Assembly (NCBI GenBank): GCA_034432375.1
Contig: DAOUCA010000193.1
Span: 48,235 to 112,234, forward strand
Source: JAHBVH01 sp034432375
Lineage (GTDB): Bacteria; Chloroflexota; Anaerolineae; Caldilineales; Caldilineaceae
DNA: 64,000 nucleotides
Direction of reading: 5' to 3'
This document shows positions 16,274 through 25,484 of this stretch, one piece after another. A model generated the notes under the pieces. The model made no database searches and had not been told where the DNA came from. It worked only from the letters and a program-made list of their open reading frames with translations. Every line of letters starts with the position of its first letter. Position 1 is the stretch's first letter. The translations under genes were made by a program, and so were the position numbers.

Positions 16274-19200
16274 ATGAATCGATTGGATCGACACGACTAT
16301 ATATTAATGGCGCGTCGCAAACGACAGCGCGCTAAGGCCAATCAGCCACGGCCTTGGCTGTGGGCCGGGCAGAGCATCGGTGCAATCCTCGTGGCGACGT
16401 TATTGGTGATTGTTGTGATGGTTGCCATTGGCGCGGCGACCACCTATGGCATCTATACCTCCTACGCGGCGCAACTGCCGGATGCAAGTGTCATCGAAAA
16501 GCAGCAGGACGAATTTGAAACCGTACGCATCTATGATCGCACTGGCCAATATCTACTCTATGAGAGCATTGACCCGCGCCCATTTAAAGGGGACCGGAGT
16601 TATGTAGCGTTGCAAGAGATGTCGCCTTGGGTTTACAAAGCCGCGGTGGCGTTGGAAGATCGCAACTTCTGGGAAAATCCAGGGATCAACACGCGCGGTC
16701 TCTTCCGCGCCTTTTCCTCCAATCTACAGGGTGGCGCAGTCCAGGGTGGTTCATCGATCACGCAACAGTTGATCAAAAATATTATCATTGCTCCCGAAGA
16801 GCGCGCCCAACAGAGCTATGCACGCAAGATTAAAGAAGTGATCCTCGCCATGGAGGTGACGCGCCGTTACCCCAAAGAGAAGATTCTTGAGTGGTATCTC
16901 AACTACAACTCCTATGGCAACCTGGCGTATGGGGTGGAAGCTGCCAGCCAAGTCTACTTTGGCAAGAGCAGCAAAGATCTCAGTATTGCCGAAGCGGCTA
17001 TGTTGGCCCCGATTCCGCAGTTCCCAGCCTTAAATCCAATCAATAATCCTGATGATGCCAAAGAGCGGCAAGGTCTAGCGTTGCAGGCCCTAGTCAGTGC
17101 CGGCTATATCACGGCGGATGAGGCGGCGGCGGCCTTTGCTCAGCCCCTCTCGCTCCGTCAATCGGTGGCAGAGCGCTTTGACATTCTTACCGCGCCCCAC
17201 TTTGCGCTTTATGTCCTTGACCAGATCAAGAACGAATATAACACGGTCGAGGATCCCTATTATATCTGGCGCAAGGGACTGCAGATCTATACAACACTGG
17301 ACGTTGATTTGCAGAAATATGCCGAACAGGTGGCGCGCGAGCAGATTGCTGCCCTGGTGGCCCAGGACAAAAATGCGACCAATGCCGCGGTGGTTGTCAT
17401 CAAAAATGATACTGGTGAAATCCTGTCGATGGTCGGTTCGCTCGACTACAACAACGATGAGATCGACGGCCAGGTCAATGTCGCCACCTCGAATCGGCAG
17501 CCAGGTTCGAGCTTTAAGCCGTACGTCTACCTCACCGGCTTGCAAAAGGGGCTGTCACCGGCAACCATGATTATGGATGTCGACACGGCATGGCCGCAGG
17601 CCGATGGCACCTACTATCGCCCCGAAAATTATGATCGCCAATATCATGGCCCGGTTTCGCTGCGCAATTCCCTGGCGCGTTCTTACAACATTCCTGCCAT
17701 CCGGTTGATGCAGCAGGTGGGGATTGCCGATGCCTTGCGTACTGCCCACAAAATGGGCATCAACGGCCTGGACCGCGGTCTCAACTACTATGGCCTGAAC
17801 CTGGTGTTGGGCGGTGGTGAAGTCACACTGCTTGACCATACCTACGCCTACAGCGTGCTAGGCAATGGCGGCGTCATGATCGGTGAACCAGTGTTACCCT
17901 TTGAGCAGCGCAACGGGTTCCGCAATGAGAATCCCGTTTCGGTGTTGCTGGTGCGCGATACCAATGGTGATGTCGTCAAAGCTTATCAAGAACCACAGGC
18001 GGAGCGCATTGTCAGCGCAGAAGTCGCGTATCTCATGGCGGATATTATGAGTGACGACGTGGCACGTGCACCCGCTTTTGGGGCGAATACGTCACTCACG
18101 CTGCCTGACCGCAAAGTCGGTGCCAAAACTGGTACCACGGATGGATTTAAAGATAATTGGACCATGGGCTTTACCCCCCAAGTGACAGTTGGGGTGTGGG
18201 TGGGGAATACCGATAACGAATCGATGCGCAATGTGACCGGGCTTTCTGGCGCTGCTCCAATCTGGAACGCAGTGATGCGGAAAGCCGTTGAAAATGAGCC
18301 GGCTCGTTGGTATGAGCGTCCACCGGGGATTACCGACCGCGCCGTCTGTATTCCCAGTGGCCTGCTGCCCACGCCAGCTTGCCCCAGCCAGCGCAATGAG
18401 ATTTTTGTCGCGGGAACCGAGCCGACCCTGCCGGATAATATCTGGCAAACCTTTGAAATTGACAAAGAGACGGGATTGCTTGCCAGCCCATCGACGCCAC
18501 CGGAACGGCGTGAATACCGCACCTATGAACTGTTGCCGCAAGAGGCCGCGGATTGGGTGCGTGAAAGTGGCATTGCCCAGCCACCTACCGAACAGTCAAC
18601 CAGCCGCCCAGAGGATTATGACCAGGACGCGGCGATTATCAAGCCTTCACTCGATGGCTACATCAGTGGCAATGTTGAGATCATCGGCAATGCCCGCGGC
18701 GGCCCCTATCGTGTCGACTACGGCCAGGGGTTGGATCCGCAGCAGTGGACGCAAATCGGCTCCGAACATGGCGAAGAAATTGTGAATGGCGTGCTTGAGC
18801 GGCTAGATACAACGGCATTGCCTGAAGGAATCTATACGTTACGGCTGACCGTTAATCGGGGCGACGGGGCCAAGGAATGGCGCACCTCGGTCACGATTGA
18901 TAATTCACCACCCAATGTGACCATCTCCGAGCCGAAGTCGGATCGCCTCTATGTGATGGAAGATAGTGAGCAGATCAATATCAATGTACTGGTCGATGAT
19001 ACCTGGGCCGTCGATCGCGTTGAATACTTTATCGACGGTGGTGAATTTGCCACGAGCACAGTCGCGCCCTACAATGAACGGTGGCGTATCAAAATGCGCG
19101 ATGTGGCTCAAATCGAGACTGGTGCTGCGCAAAATTGGCTTGGCTTTGAAAGCGATGATCCCGATGTACAAGCGGGACGGATGCTCGAATTCGGCGATGG

Positions 19201-19336
19201 TTTCCAAGCGATCCGCACCAGCGCTGGCGTCTATTTTGAAAGCCATCTGATCAAGGTGATCGCCTATGATCGGGCCGGCAATGCCGCCGAACCGCAAGAA
19301 GTACGTGTCTACGTGCGCCATCGCAAGGTTAACTAG
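16274..19336 (+). CDS. Class A penicillin-binding protein (transglycosylase/transpeptidase) with long C-terminal extension
   Basis: Protein of 1020 residues, longer than typical PBP1A (~800). A basic N-terminus and membrane helix (~34-60) precede the GT51 domain, with EDRNFWENPG (catalytic Glu128) and GGSSITQQLIKN (~158-169). The transpeptidase domain has GSSFKPYVY (SxxK, ~410), SYNIPAI (SxN) and GAKTGTTDG (KTG, ~617). Residues ~790-1015 add two extracellular beta-sandwich-like domains (IKPSLDGYISGNVEIIG; VTISEPKSDRLYVMED). These resemble Ig/cadherin-type modules, probably for wall contact. The ATG at 16307 (MARRKRQR) is an alternative start; neither has a clear ribosome site. It builds peptidoglycan outside the membrane, which indicates this lineage keeps a PBP-made wall. 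Confidence 0.93.
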   Translation: MNRLDRHDYILMARRKRQRAKANQPRPWLWAGQSIGAILVATLLVIVVMVAIGAATTYGIYTSYAAQLPDASVIEKQQDEFETVRIYDRTGQYLLYESIDPRPFKGDRSYVALQEMSPWVYKAAVALEDRNFWENPGINTRGLFRAFSSNLQGGAVQGGSSITQQLIKNIIIAPEERAQQSYARKIKEVILAMEVTRRYPKEKILEWYLNYNSYGNLAYGVEAASQVYFGKSSKDLSIAEAAMLAPIPQFPALNPINNPDDAKERQGLALQALVSAGYITADEAAAAFAQPLSLRQSVAERFDILTAPHFALYVLDQIKNEYNTVEDPYYIWRKGLQIYTTLDVDLQKYAEQVAREQIAALVAQDKNATNAAVVVIKNDTGEILSMVGSLDYNNDEIDGQVNVATSNRQPGSSFKPYVYLTGLQKGLSPATMIMDVDTAWPQADGTYYRPENYDRQYHGPVSLRNSLARSYNIPAIRLMQQVGIADALRTAHKMGINGLDRGLNYYGLNLVLGGGEVTLLDHTYAYSVLGNGGVMIGEPVLPFEQRNGFRNENPVSVLLVRDTNGDVVKAYQEPQAERIVSAEVAYLMADIMSDDVARAPAFGANTSLTLPDRKVGAKTGTTDGFKDNWTMGFTPQVTVGVWVGNTDNESMRNVTGLSGAAPIWNAVMRKAVENEPARWYERPPGITDRAVCIPSGLLPTPACPSQRNEIFVAGTEPTLPDNIWQTFEIDKETGLLASPSTPPERREYRTYELLPQEAADWVRESGIAQPPTEQSTSRPEDYDQDAAIIKPSLDGYISGNVEIIGNARGGPYRVDYGQGLDPQQWTQIGSEHGEEIVNGVLERLDTTALPEGIYTLRLTVNRGDGAKEWRTSVTIDNSPPNVTISEPKSDRLYVMEDSEQININVLVDDTWAVDRVEYFIDGGEFATSTVAPYNERWRIKMRDVAQIETGAAQNWLGFESDDPDVQAGRMLEFGDGFQAIRTSAGVYFESHLIKVIAYDRAGNAAEPQEVRVYVRHRKVN

Positions 19337-19341
19337 TTTCC

Positions 19342-19450
19342 GTTGCGAAATGAAAAACCTCGCGCCAAGGCGCAAAGTTCGCCAAGAGTTTCTATGGGTT
19401 TTCTTTGCGGGCTTTGCGCCTTGGCGTGAACCTTACTTTGTTTCGCAACA
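19342..19450. repeat. Long imperfect inverted repeat between PBP and surE
   Basis: Arms of about 37 bases (GTTGCGAAA...CGCCAAGGCGCAAAG and its complement CTTTGCGCCTTGGCG...TTTCGCAAC) form a strong hairpin just after the PBP stop. It resembles the CGCCAAGGCGCAAAG repeats scattered in many bacterial genomes. It may terminate or insulate transcription, but lacks a T tract. Confidence 0.75.
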
Positions 19451-19499
19451 AGAACTAACTAATGTCTATACCAAATAACTGCCTAGCCAATGAAAGCCT

Positions 19500-20288
19500 A
19501 TGCCGACAATTCTCGTAACCAATGATGATGGCATCCATTCACCAGGGTTACTGGCGCTGAAGCAGGCGCTGAGTACCCTGGGCGATATCCTCGTCCTTGC
19601 TCCTGAACGCAATTGGAGCGCCTCTGGTCATTCCAAGACCATGCACAAGCCGCTGCGGGTGCATGACGTGACGTTGGCCGATGGTACCTCTGCCCATAGC
19701 AGCAGTGGTGGACCCACCGATTGTGTTGCGTTGGCTGCTGAAGGTGTATTGGGCGTACGCCCGGATTTAGTGGTCAGTGGGATTAACAATGGCTACAATC
19801 TTGGCAACGATGTAACCTATAGCGGTACAGTCGCCTGTGCGTTGGAAGCCACGATCTATGGCATCCCCGGCATTGCTGTTAGTACAGTGGCGGCTAAGCG
19901 TGCAACGGTTGATGTGGCACGCTTGCACGAAACGGTTGGGCTCTATGCGTCACTGGTTGCCCGTCGCGTCTTACGCGATGGGTTGCCAGCCGATACGCTG
20001 CTCAACCTCAATGTACCCGGGCTTGAGCCTACCGAGATCCGTGGCATTGAGGTCACACGGCAGGGCAAGCGTCGCTACAAGGATGAACTGATCAAGCGGG
20101 ACGATCCCTATGGGCAGCCTTACTATTGGCTGGGGGGGCTGGGTGTGATTGACTTTCCCGACGATGGAACGGATGTTGGTGCAATTGCCAATGGCTATGT
20201 GAGTGTAACACCGATTGGGTTGGATCTGACCAATCCACACTTTCTAGCAGAATTGCAGCGCTGGAATTTGCAGGCTGGGGCAGAATAG
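19500..20288 (+). CDS. surE: 5'/3'-nucleotidase SurE
   Basis: Protein of 262 residues, normal length. ILVTNDDGIHSPG at the N-terminus holds the Asp-Asp metal ligands (D9, D10). SSGGPTDCVALA and VSGINNGYNLGNDVTYSGTV hold the Ser and Asn metal/phosphate residues of SurE. It hydrolyses nucleoside monophosphates with a divalent metal in the cytoplasm. The next gene starts 11 bases later and is probably cotranscribed. Confidence 0.95.
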   Translation: MPTILVTNDDGIHSPGLLALKQALSTLGDILVLAPERNWSASGHSKTMHKPLRVHDVTLADGTSAHSSSGGPTDCVALAAEGVLGVRPDLVVSGINNGYNLGNDVTYSGTVACALEATIYGIPGIAVSTVAAKRATVDVARLHETVGLYASLVARRVLRDGLPADTLLNLNVPGLEPTEIRGIEVTRQGKRRYKDELIKRDDPYGQPYYWLGGLGVIDFPDDGTDVGAIANGYVSVTPIGLDLTNPHFLAELQRWNLQAGAE

Positions 20289-20299
20289 GAGCCCAATTC

Positions 20300-21187
20300 A
20301 TGGTATTCCGACCAGTTGCGGACAAAACACGATGGGATAGCTTACTCGTTAGTGGTTGGCTGTTGCTGATCGATCTGTTGCTTTTTTTCTGGGTGATTAA
20401 CCGTCCCACCGATTCTTTACGGTTTCTGCTCATTGTGTTGATCACGGTGACGCTTCCGCTGCTCATCCATCTGCTCTATCGCACTTGGGGTGTCTTTACG
20501 TTAGAGTACTGGGTTGATCGCAATGCGGTGACCATTCGCTGGGCAAATTTGCGGCAGGTCATCCCGCTTCATGAAATTGCGCAGATTATTCAAGGGGGAG
20601 AGGCGATCGTTGATCAACAGCCGTGGCGTCATTGGCCAGCCCCGTTTGTCTGGACCGCGCCCAAGGCGGCCCCCCCGATCACACTCTTTGCAACCCAACC
20701 ATTGCCGAACTGTCTGCTGCTCGATACGAAGGAGCGGCGCTTTGCCCTCTCCCCCGCAACAGAAGCAGAATTTCTCGATGCTTTGCAGGATCGTTATCAA
20801 CTGGGGCCATCTCAACCGCTGGCTGTAGAGCAAGTGCATCTCTCGCCCATGGCTCATCTTGTTGGTCCTGGACGCGTTGGGCCCATCTTGTTGGGATTGG
20901 GGTTGTTGGGCGTGCTTGTGCTCTTTGGTGTGCTAATGGTACGCTTCCCCGAATTGCCCAATCCGCTCCCTGTGCGTTTTACACGGGATGGCCTACCCGA
21001 GTTAGTCCGTGATAAGGATGTGCTCTTTCGCCTGCCGGTCATTGGCTTGTTTGCCTGGGTGATTAACGGTGCCTGGGGTGTTTTTATGGTGTGGCGCAAA
21101 CAACCGGTGGGGGCCTATCTCCTCTGGAGCGGCACTATCGTGGTCCAAGCCTTTCTGTTAATGGCATTACGTACGGTTTTGCCCTAA
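20300..21187 (+). CDS. Membrane protein with PH-like and DUF1648-like segments
   Basis: Protein of 295 residues with an AGGAG ribosome site. Two N-terminal membrane helices (~15-55) lead into FTLEYWVDRNAVTIRWANLRQVIPLHEI, a bacterial PH-like (bPH2-type) beta pattern. A second membrane pair begins near residue 192. Between its helices PNPLPVRFTRDGLPELVRDKD matches the DUF1648 loop (proline-rich, facing outward). A final helix pair closes the protein. Function unknown; envelope or stress roles are guesses. Downstream of surE by 11 bases. Confidence 0.75.
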   Translation: MVFRPVADKTRWDSLLVSGWLLLIDLLLFFWVINRPTDSLRFLLIVLITVTLPLLIHLLYRTWGVFTLEYWVDRNAVTIRWANLRQVIPLHEIAQIIQGGEAIVDQQPWRHWPAPFVWTAPKAAPPITLFATQPLPNCLLLDTKERRFALSPATEAEFLDALQDRYQLGPSQPLAVEQVHLSPMAHLVGPGRVGPILLGLGLLGVLVLFGVLMVRFPELPNPLPVRFTRDGLPELVRDKDVLFRLPVIGLFAWVINGAWGVFMVWRKQPVGAYLLWSGTIVVQAFLLMALRTVLP

Positions 21188-21237
21188 GATCCCTATCGTA
21201 TTTTAAAATCGCCTGCAATTGAGGAGATAGTTCGCCC

Positions 21238-22107
21238 GTGGCGCATCGCGAAGCATCCCCATTCGTTACCATTATTTTTCCTGCCTACAACGAAGAGAAG
21301 CGTCTGCCGCCGACCTTGGAACGGACCCTCGCTTTTTTGACGCAACAGTCCTATCGCTCCGAAGTCATTGTGGTGGAAAATGGCTCAACTGACCAGACCG
21401 TTGCCGTGGTGCAACAGTTCGTTCGTCACTATGCGACGGGCGCGAAGCTTGAAAATACGTCCCTATCCGCTGATCCAGCGGAGCCTACGGCGAGTTCCGA
21501 TGGGGCTATACAGGATGGTCATGTAGTTGTGCGATTGTTACATTCTGCCAAAGGTAAGGGTGCGGCCGTTAAATTGGGCATGTTAGCGGCTACCGGCGAT
21601 TATCTGATTATGAGCGATGCCGATCTCTCTGTCCCTATTGAGGATCTGCCTAAATTTTTGCCACCGGTCTTAGCCGAGCAGAGCTTTGACATTGCCATCG
21701 CCAGCCGCGAAGTGCCGGGTGCCATCCGCCACGGTGAACCGGAGTATCGCCATCTCATGGGGCGCGTCTTTAACTTTCTCGTGCGCGTGATGGCCGTGCC
21801 CCATGTGCAGGATACGCAATGTGGCTTTAAATGTTTTACGCGGGCCGCGGCCCAATTTCTCTTTCCGCTACAACAGATCGATGGTTGGGGCTTTGATGTG
21901 GAAATTCTACACATTGCGTCGCGCCACGGCTTAACCATGGTCGAGATCCCCGTGCGTTGGTACTATGGGCAAAATAGTCGGGTGGAACCGATCCGCGACA
22001 CGCTGAACATGGTAAACGAGCTGATCAAGGTGCGCTGGTTTGGCCGGCGCGGTTATTATGAGACGGATCGCCCCTTCTCGCCCGCTGCTCCTCTCTCAAC
22101 CGGCTGA
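21238..22107 (+). CDS. Family 2 glycosyltransferase, dolichyl-phosphate glucosyltransferase-like
   Basis: Protein of 289 residues with a GTG start preceded by GAGGAG. TIIFPAYNEEKRLPPTL opens the GT-A fold. VVENGSTDQT binds the nucleotide-sugar and SDADLSVPIEDLP near residue 125 is the DxD metal site. CGFKCFTRAAAQFLF and the EIPVRWYYGQNSRV end are typical of ALG5/DPM1-like enzymes that charge a polyprenyl phosphate. No C-terminal membrane helices. Its 3' end overlaps that of the convergent CPBP gene by 12 bases. Confidence 0.88.
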   Translation: MAHREASPFVTIIFPAYNEEKRLPPTLERTLAFLTQQSYRSEVIVVENGSTDQTVAVVQQFVRHYATGAKLENTSLSADPAEPTASSDGAIQDGHVVVRLLHSAKGKGAAVKLGMLAATGDYLIMSDADLSVPIEDLPKFLPPVLAEQSFDIAIASREVPGAIRHGEPEYRHLMGRVFNFLVRVMAVPHVQDTQCGFKCFTRAAAQFLFPLQQIDGWGFDVEILHIASRHGLTMVEIPVRWYYGQNSRVEPIRDTLNMVNELIKVRWFGRRGYYETDRPFSPAAPLSTG

Positions 22108-22824
22108 AAGCGCGTCACGTTCTTCTTTCTCCATTGGCGACGCCTCCTGCCCATGCAGACGCATGGCGTAGACCACCTGCGCGCTGTTCGTTACATAGTG
22201 GGCCACGAGGGGAAGCAGCAGCGTACCGCTGAAGAGAAAAAGGTTACCGAGTAGCAATCCTGCCAATCCAGCACCGATCATGCCCCATCGTCCTTGGGGG
22301 CTGTGCAACAGACCAAAGAGAATGCTCCACCCAATCAGCAGCAAAGGCACCGGTAGCACGGCCCGAAAGCCACCAATGAGCAGGCTGCGAAAGAGTAACT
22401 CCTCCAACAGGACGACCGGCACCATAGCCAGCAGAACCAGGATCAACTCCCGACGGTTGCGTGGCGTAATTGCCTTGATGACCACCGACGAATAGTAGCG
22501 TTCGCCACCTTTGTGGAGCAGCCATCGCGTTGACCAGGCGAAGAAACCGGCCAGTAGCACCCCCCAGACGATGCCCCAAAGCAGATGGGTCCAGAGCGAT
22601 GTCACAACCCAACCCAACTGTGCTGTGCCCACGCCACTAACCCGACCGAGCATCAGGGCAAAGGCAATCAGCCCGATCCGCAGCAGATTTTCAGCTGGCG
22701 TCAACAGCAGATTGCGATCCGGTTGCCAATCGCGCAGCAGTCGAGCGGTGGCAAAGGTGCCATATCCAATCAATGTCACGAGCACCAATGTTAATGTAAA
22801 AAAGATCCAGTAGTTCAAACTCAT
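22096..22824 (-). CDS. CPBP-family intramembrane metalloprotease
   Basis: I choose MSLNYWIFFTLTLVL (ATG at 22824), giving 242 residues and about six membrane helices; the longer frame to 22902 adds a soluble piece without support. VVLLEELLFRSLLIGGF holds the EExxxR motif and ILFGLLHSPQG the FxxxH motif of the CPBP (CAAX/Abi) family. A TATAAT at 22831..22836 lies only 6 bases before the ATG, which suggests a leaderless message. Role: membrane protease, possibly in prenyl-protein processing or bacteriocin immunity. Confidence 0.85.
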   Translation of the reverse strand: MSLNYWIFFTLTLVLVTLIGYGTFATARLLRDWQPDRNLLLTPAENLLRIGLIAFALMLGRVSGVGTAQLGWVVTSLWTHLLWGIVWGVLLAGFFAWSTRWLLHKGGERYYSSVVIKAITPRNRRELILVLLAMVPVVLLEELLFRSLLIGGFRAVLPVPLLLIGWSILFGLLHSPQGRWGMIGAGLAGLLLGNLFLFSGTLLLPLVAHYVTNSAQVVYAMRLHGQEASPMEKEERDALSAG

Positions 22825-22906
22825 GGCTGAATTATACGCTATGCCGGGCAATTCTGCCTCAACTTTGCGCTGCCATGGGCGCGATTTTGCCCGATCACCC
22901 ACAATT

Positions 22907-22935
22907 TTGCACGGAATAATGCCCTATGCTATAGT
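22907..22935 (+). promoter_or_regulatory. Strong promoter ahead of a candidate small RNA
   Basis: TTGCAC (22907..22912), a 17-base spacer and TATAGT (22930..22935) with extended TG match the sigma-70 consensus well. No ORF follows. The first thing downstream is a two-hairpin segment ending in a terminator. Confidence 0.65.
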
Positions 22936-22941
22936 ACGAAT

Positions 22942-23000
22942 GAACGACGAGAGGCGCTGCCTCTTCTTGGGCGGGAACAATGGCGTTCCCGCCTTTTCTT
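22942..23000 (+). ncRNA. Candidate ~60-nt small RNA with two hairpins
   Basis: Starting about 7 bases after the -10 box, the segment folds into a first hairpin (AGAGGC-GCT-GCCTCT) and a second G/C-rich hairpin followed by TTTTCTT. Promoter, compact structure and terminator without an ORF make a small-RNA gene the simplest reading. It lies between the CPBP gene (divergent) and etfB. No known family recognised. Confidence 0.45.
22970..23000 (+). terminator. Rho-independent terminator
   Basis: A perfect 9-bp stem GGCGGGAAC (22970..22978) / GTTCCCGCC (22985..22993) with a 6-base loop is followed by TTTTCTT. It would end the candidate small RNA. Confidence 0.75.
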
Positions 23001-23059
23001 ATAGTGTGCCCCGCACCGATTTTTATTTATAATGTGCCCCATATCAATCCCGATGAGTT

Positions 23060-23078
23060 AATGATTGAGTCAATCATT
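23060..23078. promoter_or_regulatory. 19-bp near-perfect palindrome upstream of etfB
   Basis: AATGATTGAGTCAATCATT is palindromic apart from its centre and lies ~200 bases before etfB. Its shape suits a dimeric regulator site. The rest of the 23001-23273 gap holds a MITE-like element and no ORF. Confidence 0.4.
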
Positions 23079-23146
23079 GACTAAACAAAATGGAAACGAT
23101 ATGCCAACAGTGCTGGAACAGTTGGCGTGATACTGGATACAGATAA

Positions 23147-23220
23147 TAGGACTTACGCAGATCGCTGGGTGAGTAAGGTGCCGTTCCCTGTATTAAAACC
23201 GGCGATCTACTTAAATCCTA
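23147..23220. mobile_element. MITE-like element (copy B)
   Basis: The left end TAGGACTTACGCAGATCGC pairs with a right end that reads TAGGATTTAAGTAGATCGC on the other strand (4 mismatches in ~22). It is 74 bp long and lies directly before the etfB ribosome site. Same family as 14190..14350. Confidence 0.65.
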
Positions 23221-23273
23221 GATAAGTGAGATTTCCTATTGATTCGACTATCGCAAAATAGAGGAGTGTGCTC

Positions 23274-24053
23274 GTGAAAGTCGTTGTGCTAGTCAAGCAG
23301 ACACCTGATACGGCGGAATTACCCAAGGTGACAACCGCTGAAGTCAGCAGTGGCAGCGTCAATGCCACGATGGTGATTAATCCGTGGGATGAATATGCCG
23401 CCGAAGAAGCGATTCTATTGGAAGAGCGCTTTAACGCCGAAACGGTTGCGATTACCGTGGCCAACCCTGGCGAAATTGATGCTCTTAAACACGCATTGGC
23501 GATGGGCATTGGCAGCGCGGTACTTGTCGATAAGGGTGATCTGCAAAGTGGCGATATCTGGAAGACTGCGGCGCTGCTGGCTGGCGCGATCAAGGCGCAA
23601 GGCGCTGTTGATGTGGTGTTGGCGGGCAAACAGAGTGTGGACGATAACAGTGGTAGCGTCTATGTGGGCGTTGCCGTCAAGTTGGGTTATCACCTATTGA
23701 GCAATGTCGTGAAGATTGTCGATATTGCCGATGGCAAACTCACCGCTGAGCGGCTCGTCGAAGGCGGCCAGGAGACGGTGGACGTCGCCCTTCCCGTGGT
23801 CATCAGCGTCGCCAAAGAGATCAACGATCCACGCTACCCAAGTTTTATGGGTATCCGCAAAGCGGGCAAGGCGCAGATCCCGACGCTGTCGGCTGCCGAT
23901 GTTAGCGTCAATGGCAGTGGCACACAGACCATGTGGACCAACATTCGCAAGCCCGAGGCGCGCAGCAGCAACGTGCAGATCATCGAAGGAGCCACAGTGC
24001 AGGAGAAGGCGGCGAAGTTGGTCGAGGCCCTGCTAGCGGAGAAGGTTATTTAA
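23274..24053 (+). CDS. etfB: Electron transfer flavoprotein beta subunit
   Basis: Protein of 259 residues from the GTG at 23274 (MKVVVLVKQTPDT), which suits the GAGGAG ribosome site better than the GTG at 23268. VKQTPDTAE, VINPWDEYAAEEAI and the AMP-binding VLAGKQSVDDNSGSV region are typical of EtfB. With EtfA it carries electrons from flavin dehydrogenases toward the quinone pool. Cotranscribed with etfA despite a MITE-like repeat in the gap. No ETF-quinone oxidoreductase or acyl-CoA dehydrogenase gene is nearby. Confidence 0.93.
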   Translation: MKVVVLVKQTPDTAELPKVTTAEVSSGSVNATMVINPWDEYAAEEAILLEERFNAETVAITVANPGEIDALKHALAMGIGSAVLVDKGDLQSGDIWKTAALLAGAIKAQGAVDVVLAGKQSVDDNSGSVYVGVAVKLGYHLLSNVVKIVDIADGKLTAERLVEGGQETVDVALPVVISVAKEINDPRYPSFMGIRKAGKAQIPTLSAADVSVNGSGTQTMWTNIRKPEARSSNVQIIEGATVQEKAAKLVEALLAEKVI

Positions 24054-24088
24054 TATTCAATAATCAATTGACAATTGTGAATTGTTTG

Positions 24089-24170
24089 CGACTTACGCAC
24101 TGAGAATGGATTACCAGAGAGAAACAGTGACCGACAAGGTGTTCGTTCTCAGATGGCTGCGTAAGTCCTA
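24089..24170. mobile_element. MITE-like element (copy C) between etfB and etfA
   Basis: ACTTACGCACTGAGA at the left and CTCAGATGGCTGCGTAAGTCCTA at the right are imperfect inverted ends of the TAGGACTTACGCA family. An AATTGACAATTGTGAATTG repeat precedes it. It occupies almost the whole 118-base gap and ends just before the etfA ribosome site. Confidence 0.65.
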
Positions 24171-24191
24171 TTGTTAATGAGGGAGACGATG

Positions 24192-25172
24192 ATGTCCATC
24201 TTGGTATGGATTGAACAGAAAAATGATGTGGCGGTGGCGAGTTGCTGGGAAGTGGTGGGCAAAGGGCGTGAATTGGCTAATGCGCTTGGCACGTCGCTGG
24301 TGGCGCTGGTGATAGGAGCCAAGGCTGACGCCACGACCCAAACAGCGCAAACCTACGGCGTTGATCAAGTTTTAGTGGCAATCGATCCAGCCCTGGAACA
24401 GTACCGCCTCAGCGCCTATACAATTGGCCTGAAAGCGGCGATTGCCCAGAGCGATGCGACCATTGTGTTAACCAGTGCCACTCTGCGCGGTCGTGAACTC
24501 GCCGCGACGGTGGCCTGTGAGCTAGACGCCGGCCTCGCCCCCGACGCCGTTGATTTGAAGATCGCCGATGGTGCGCTCGTTGCCGTGCGTTCGATCTACT
24601 CCGGTAATATCCTCACCGATGTCACCTTTGCCGGCGACCTGCAAGTTGCCAGCGTGCGTCCCCGCTCCTTTCCCATGCCCGAAGCCGGCGCTGCCGGCGG
24701 CGAAATTGTGACGCTCGATCTGACGTTGGACGAAAGCGGCCTCGGTGAAACCGTCACCGCAGTGCAATCGACCGACAGCGGCGAGGTCAGCCTGACTGAC
24801 GCCAGCATCATCGTCTCCGGTGGTCGTGGTGTCGCCGCCGATCCGGAGAAGGGCTTTGCCCTCGTTGCCGATCTGGCCAAGACGTTGGGCGCGGCAATGG
24901 GTGCCAGCCGCGCCGCTGTCGACGCCGGCTACATTCCCTACAAGCACCAGGTCGGCCAGACCGGTAAGACGGTGCGCCCCGACCTCTACATCGCCGCCGG
25001 CATCAGCGGCGCGATCCAGCACCTGGCCGGCATGGGTGGCAGCAAGGTGATCGTGGCGATTAATAAGGATAAAGACGCACCAATCTTTGGGCGGGCCAGT
25101 TATGGCATTGTGGGGGATCTCTATGAGGTGTTGCCGGCGCTGAATGAGGAGTTTAAGAAGCGGCTGGGGTAG
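24192..25172 (+). CDS. etfA: Electron transfer flavoprotein alpha subunit
   Basis: Protein of 326 residues from the second of two adjacent ATGs (MSILVWIEQ), 6 bases after GGGAG. The C-terminal FAD domain is clear: VSGGRGVAADPEKGF, GASRAAVDAGYIPYKHQVGQTGKTV, then YIAAGISGAIQHLAGM and IVAINKDKDAPIF. FAD binds here and the AMP site is in EtfB. Forms the ETF heterodimer with the gene upstream. Confidence 0.94.
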   Translation: MSILVWIEQKNDVAVASCWEVVGKGRELANALGTSLVALVIGAKADATTQTAQTYGVDQVLVAIDPALEQYRLSAYTIGLKAAIAQSDATIVLTSATLRGRELAATVACELDAGLAPDAVDLKIADGALVAVRSIYSGNILTDVTFAGDLQVASVRPRSFPMPEAGAAGGEIVTLDLTLDESGLGETVTAVQSTDSGEVSLTDASIIVSGGRGVAADPEKGFALVADLAKTLGAAMGASRAAVDAGYIPYKHQVGQTGKTVRPDLYIAAGISGAIQHLAGMGGSKVIVAINKDKDAPIFGRASYGIVGDLYEVLPALNEEFKKRLG

Positions 25173-25177
25173 GAAAG

Positions 25178-25225
25178 TCAATAATCAATGGCGAATTGAC
25201 AATTGTGAATTGTGAATTGTGAATG
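25178..25225. repeat. AATTGTGAATTGTGAATTGTGA-type repeats after etfA
   Basis: Several copies of the 7-mer GAATTGT follow the etfA stop. Related copies lie at 24056-24086 and 61835-61875. The remaining 250 bases up to the convergent DUF2283 gene show no ORF, promoter or terminator that I can support. Confidence 0.7.
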
Positions 25226-25484
25226 AGGAGGGTTCTCGGTGCGTTGTGATGTGACGGGGACCTTTTCCATTGGGAAGGCAGCGCGTCACCGATAAATAAT
25301 CGAATTTTTGTAGGTGCGATTTCTTATCGCGCGGTTTCACTACAGCGGATGAGGGGAGTAACAGATTTATCTGCCGCATACCGGAATTTCGGGTACTACA
25401 GACTTGTGGGGGAAAGTTATTGCATAAGTCGTAACTGTGAACACCACGCACACGATCCGTTGCCACCTAAATCCGTTGTAGTTT

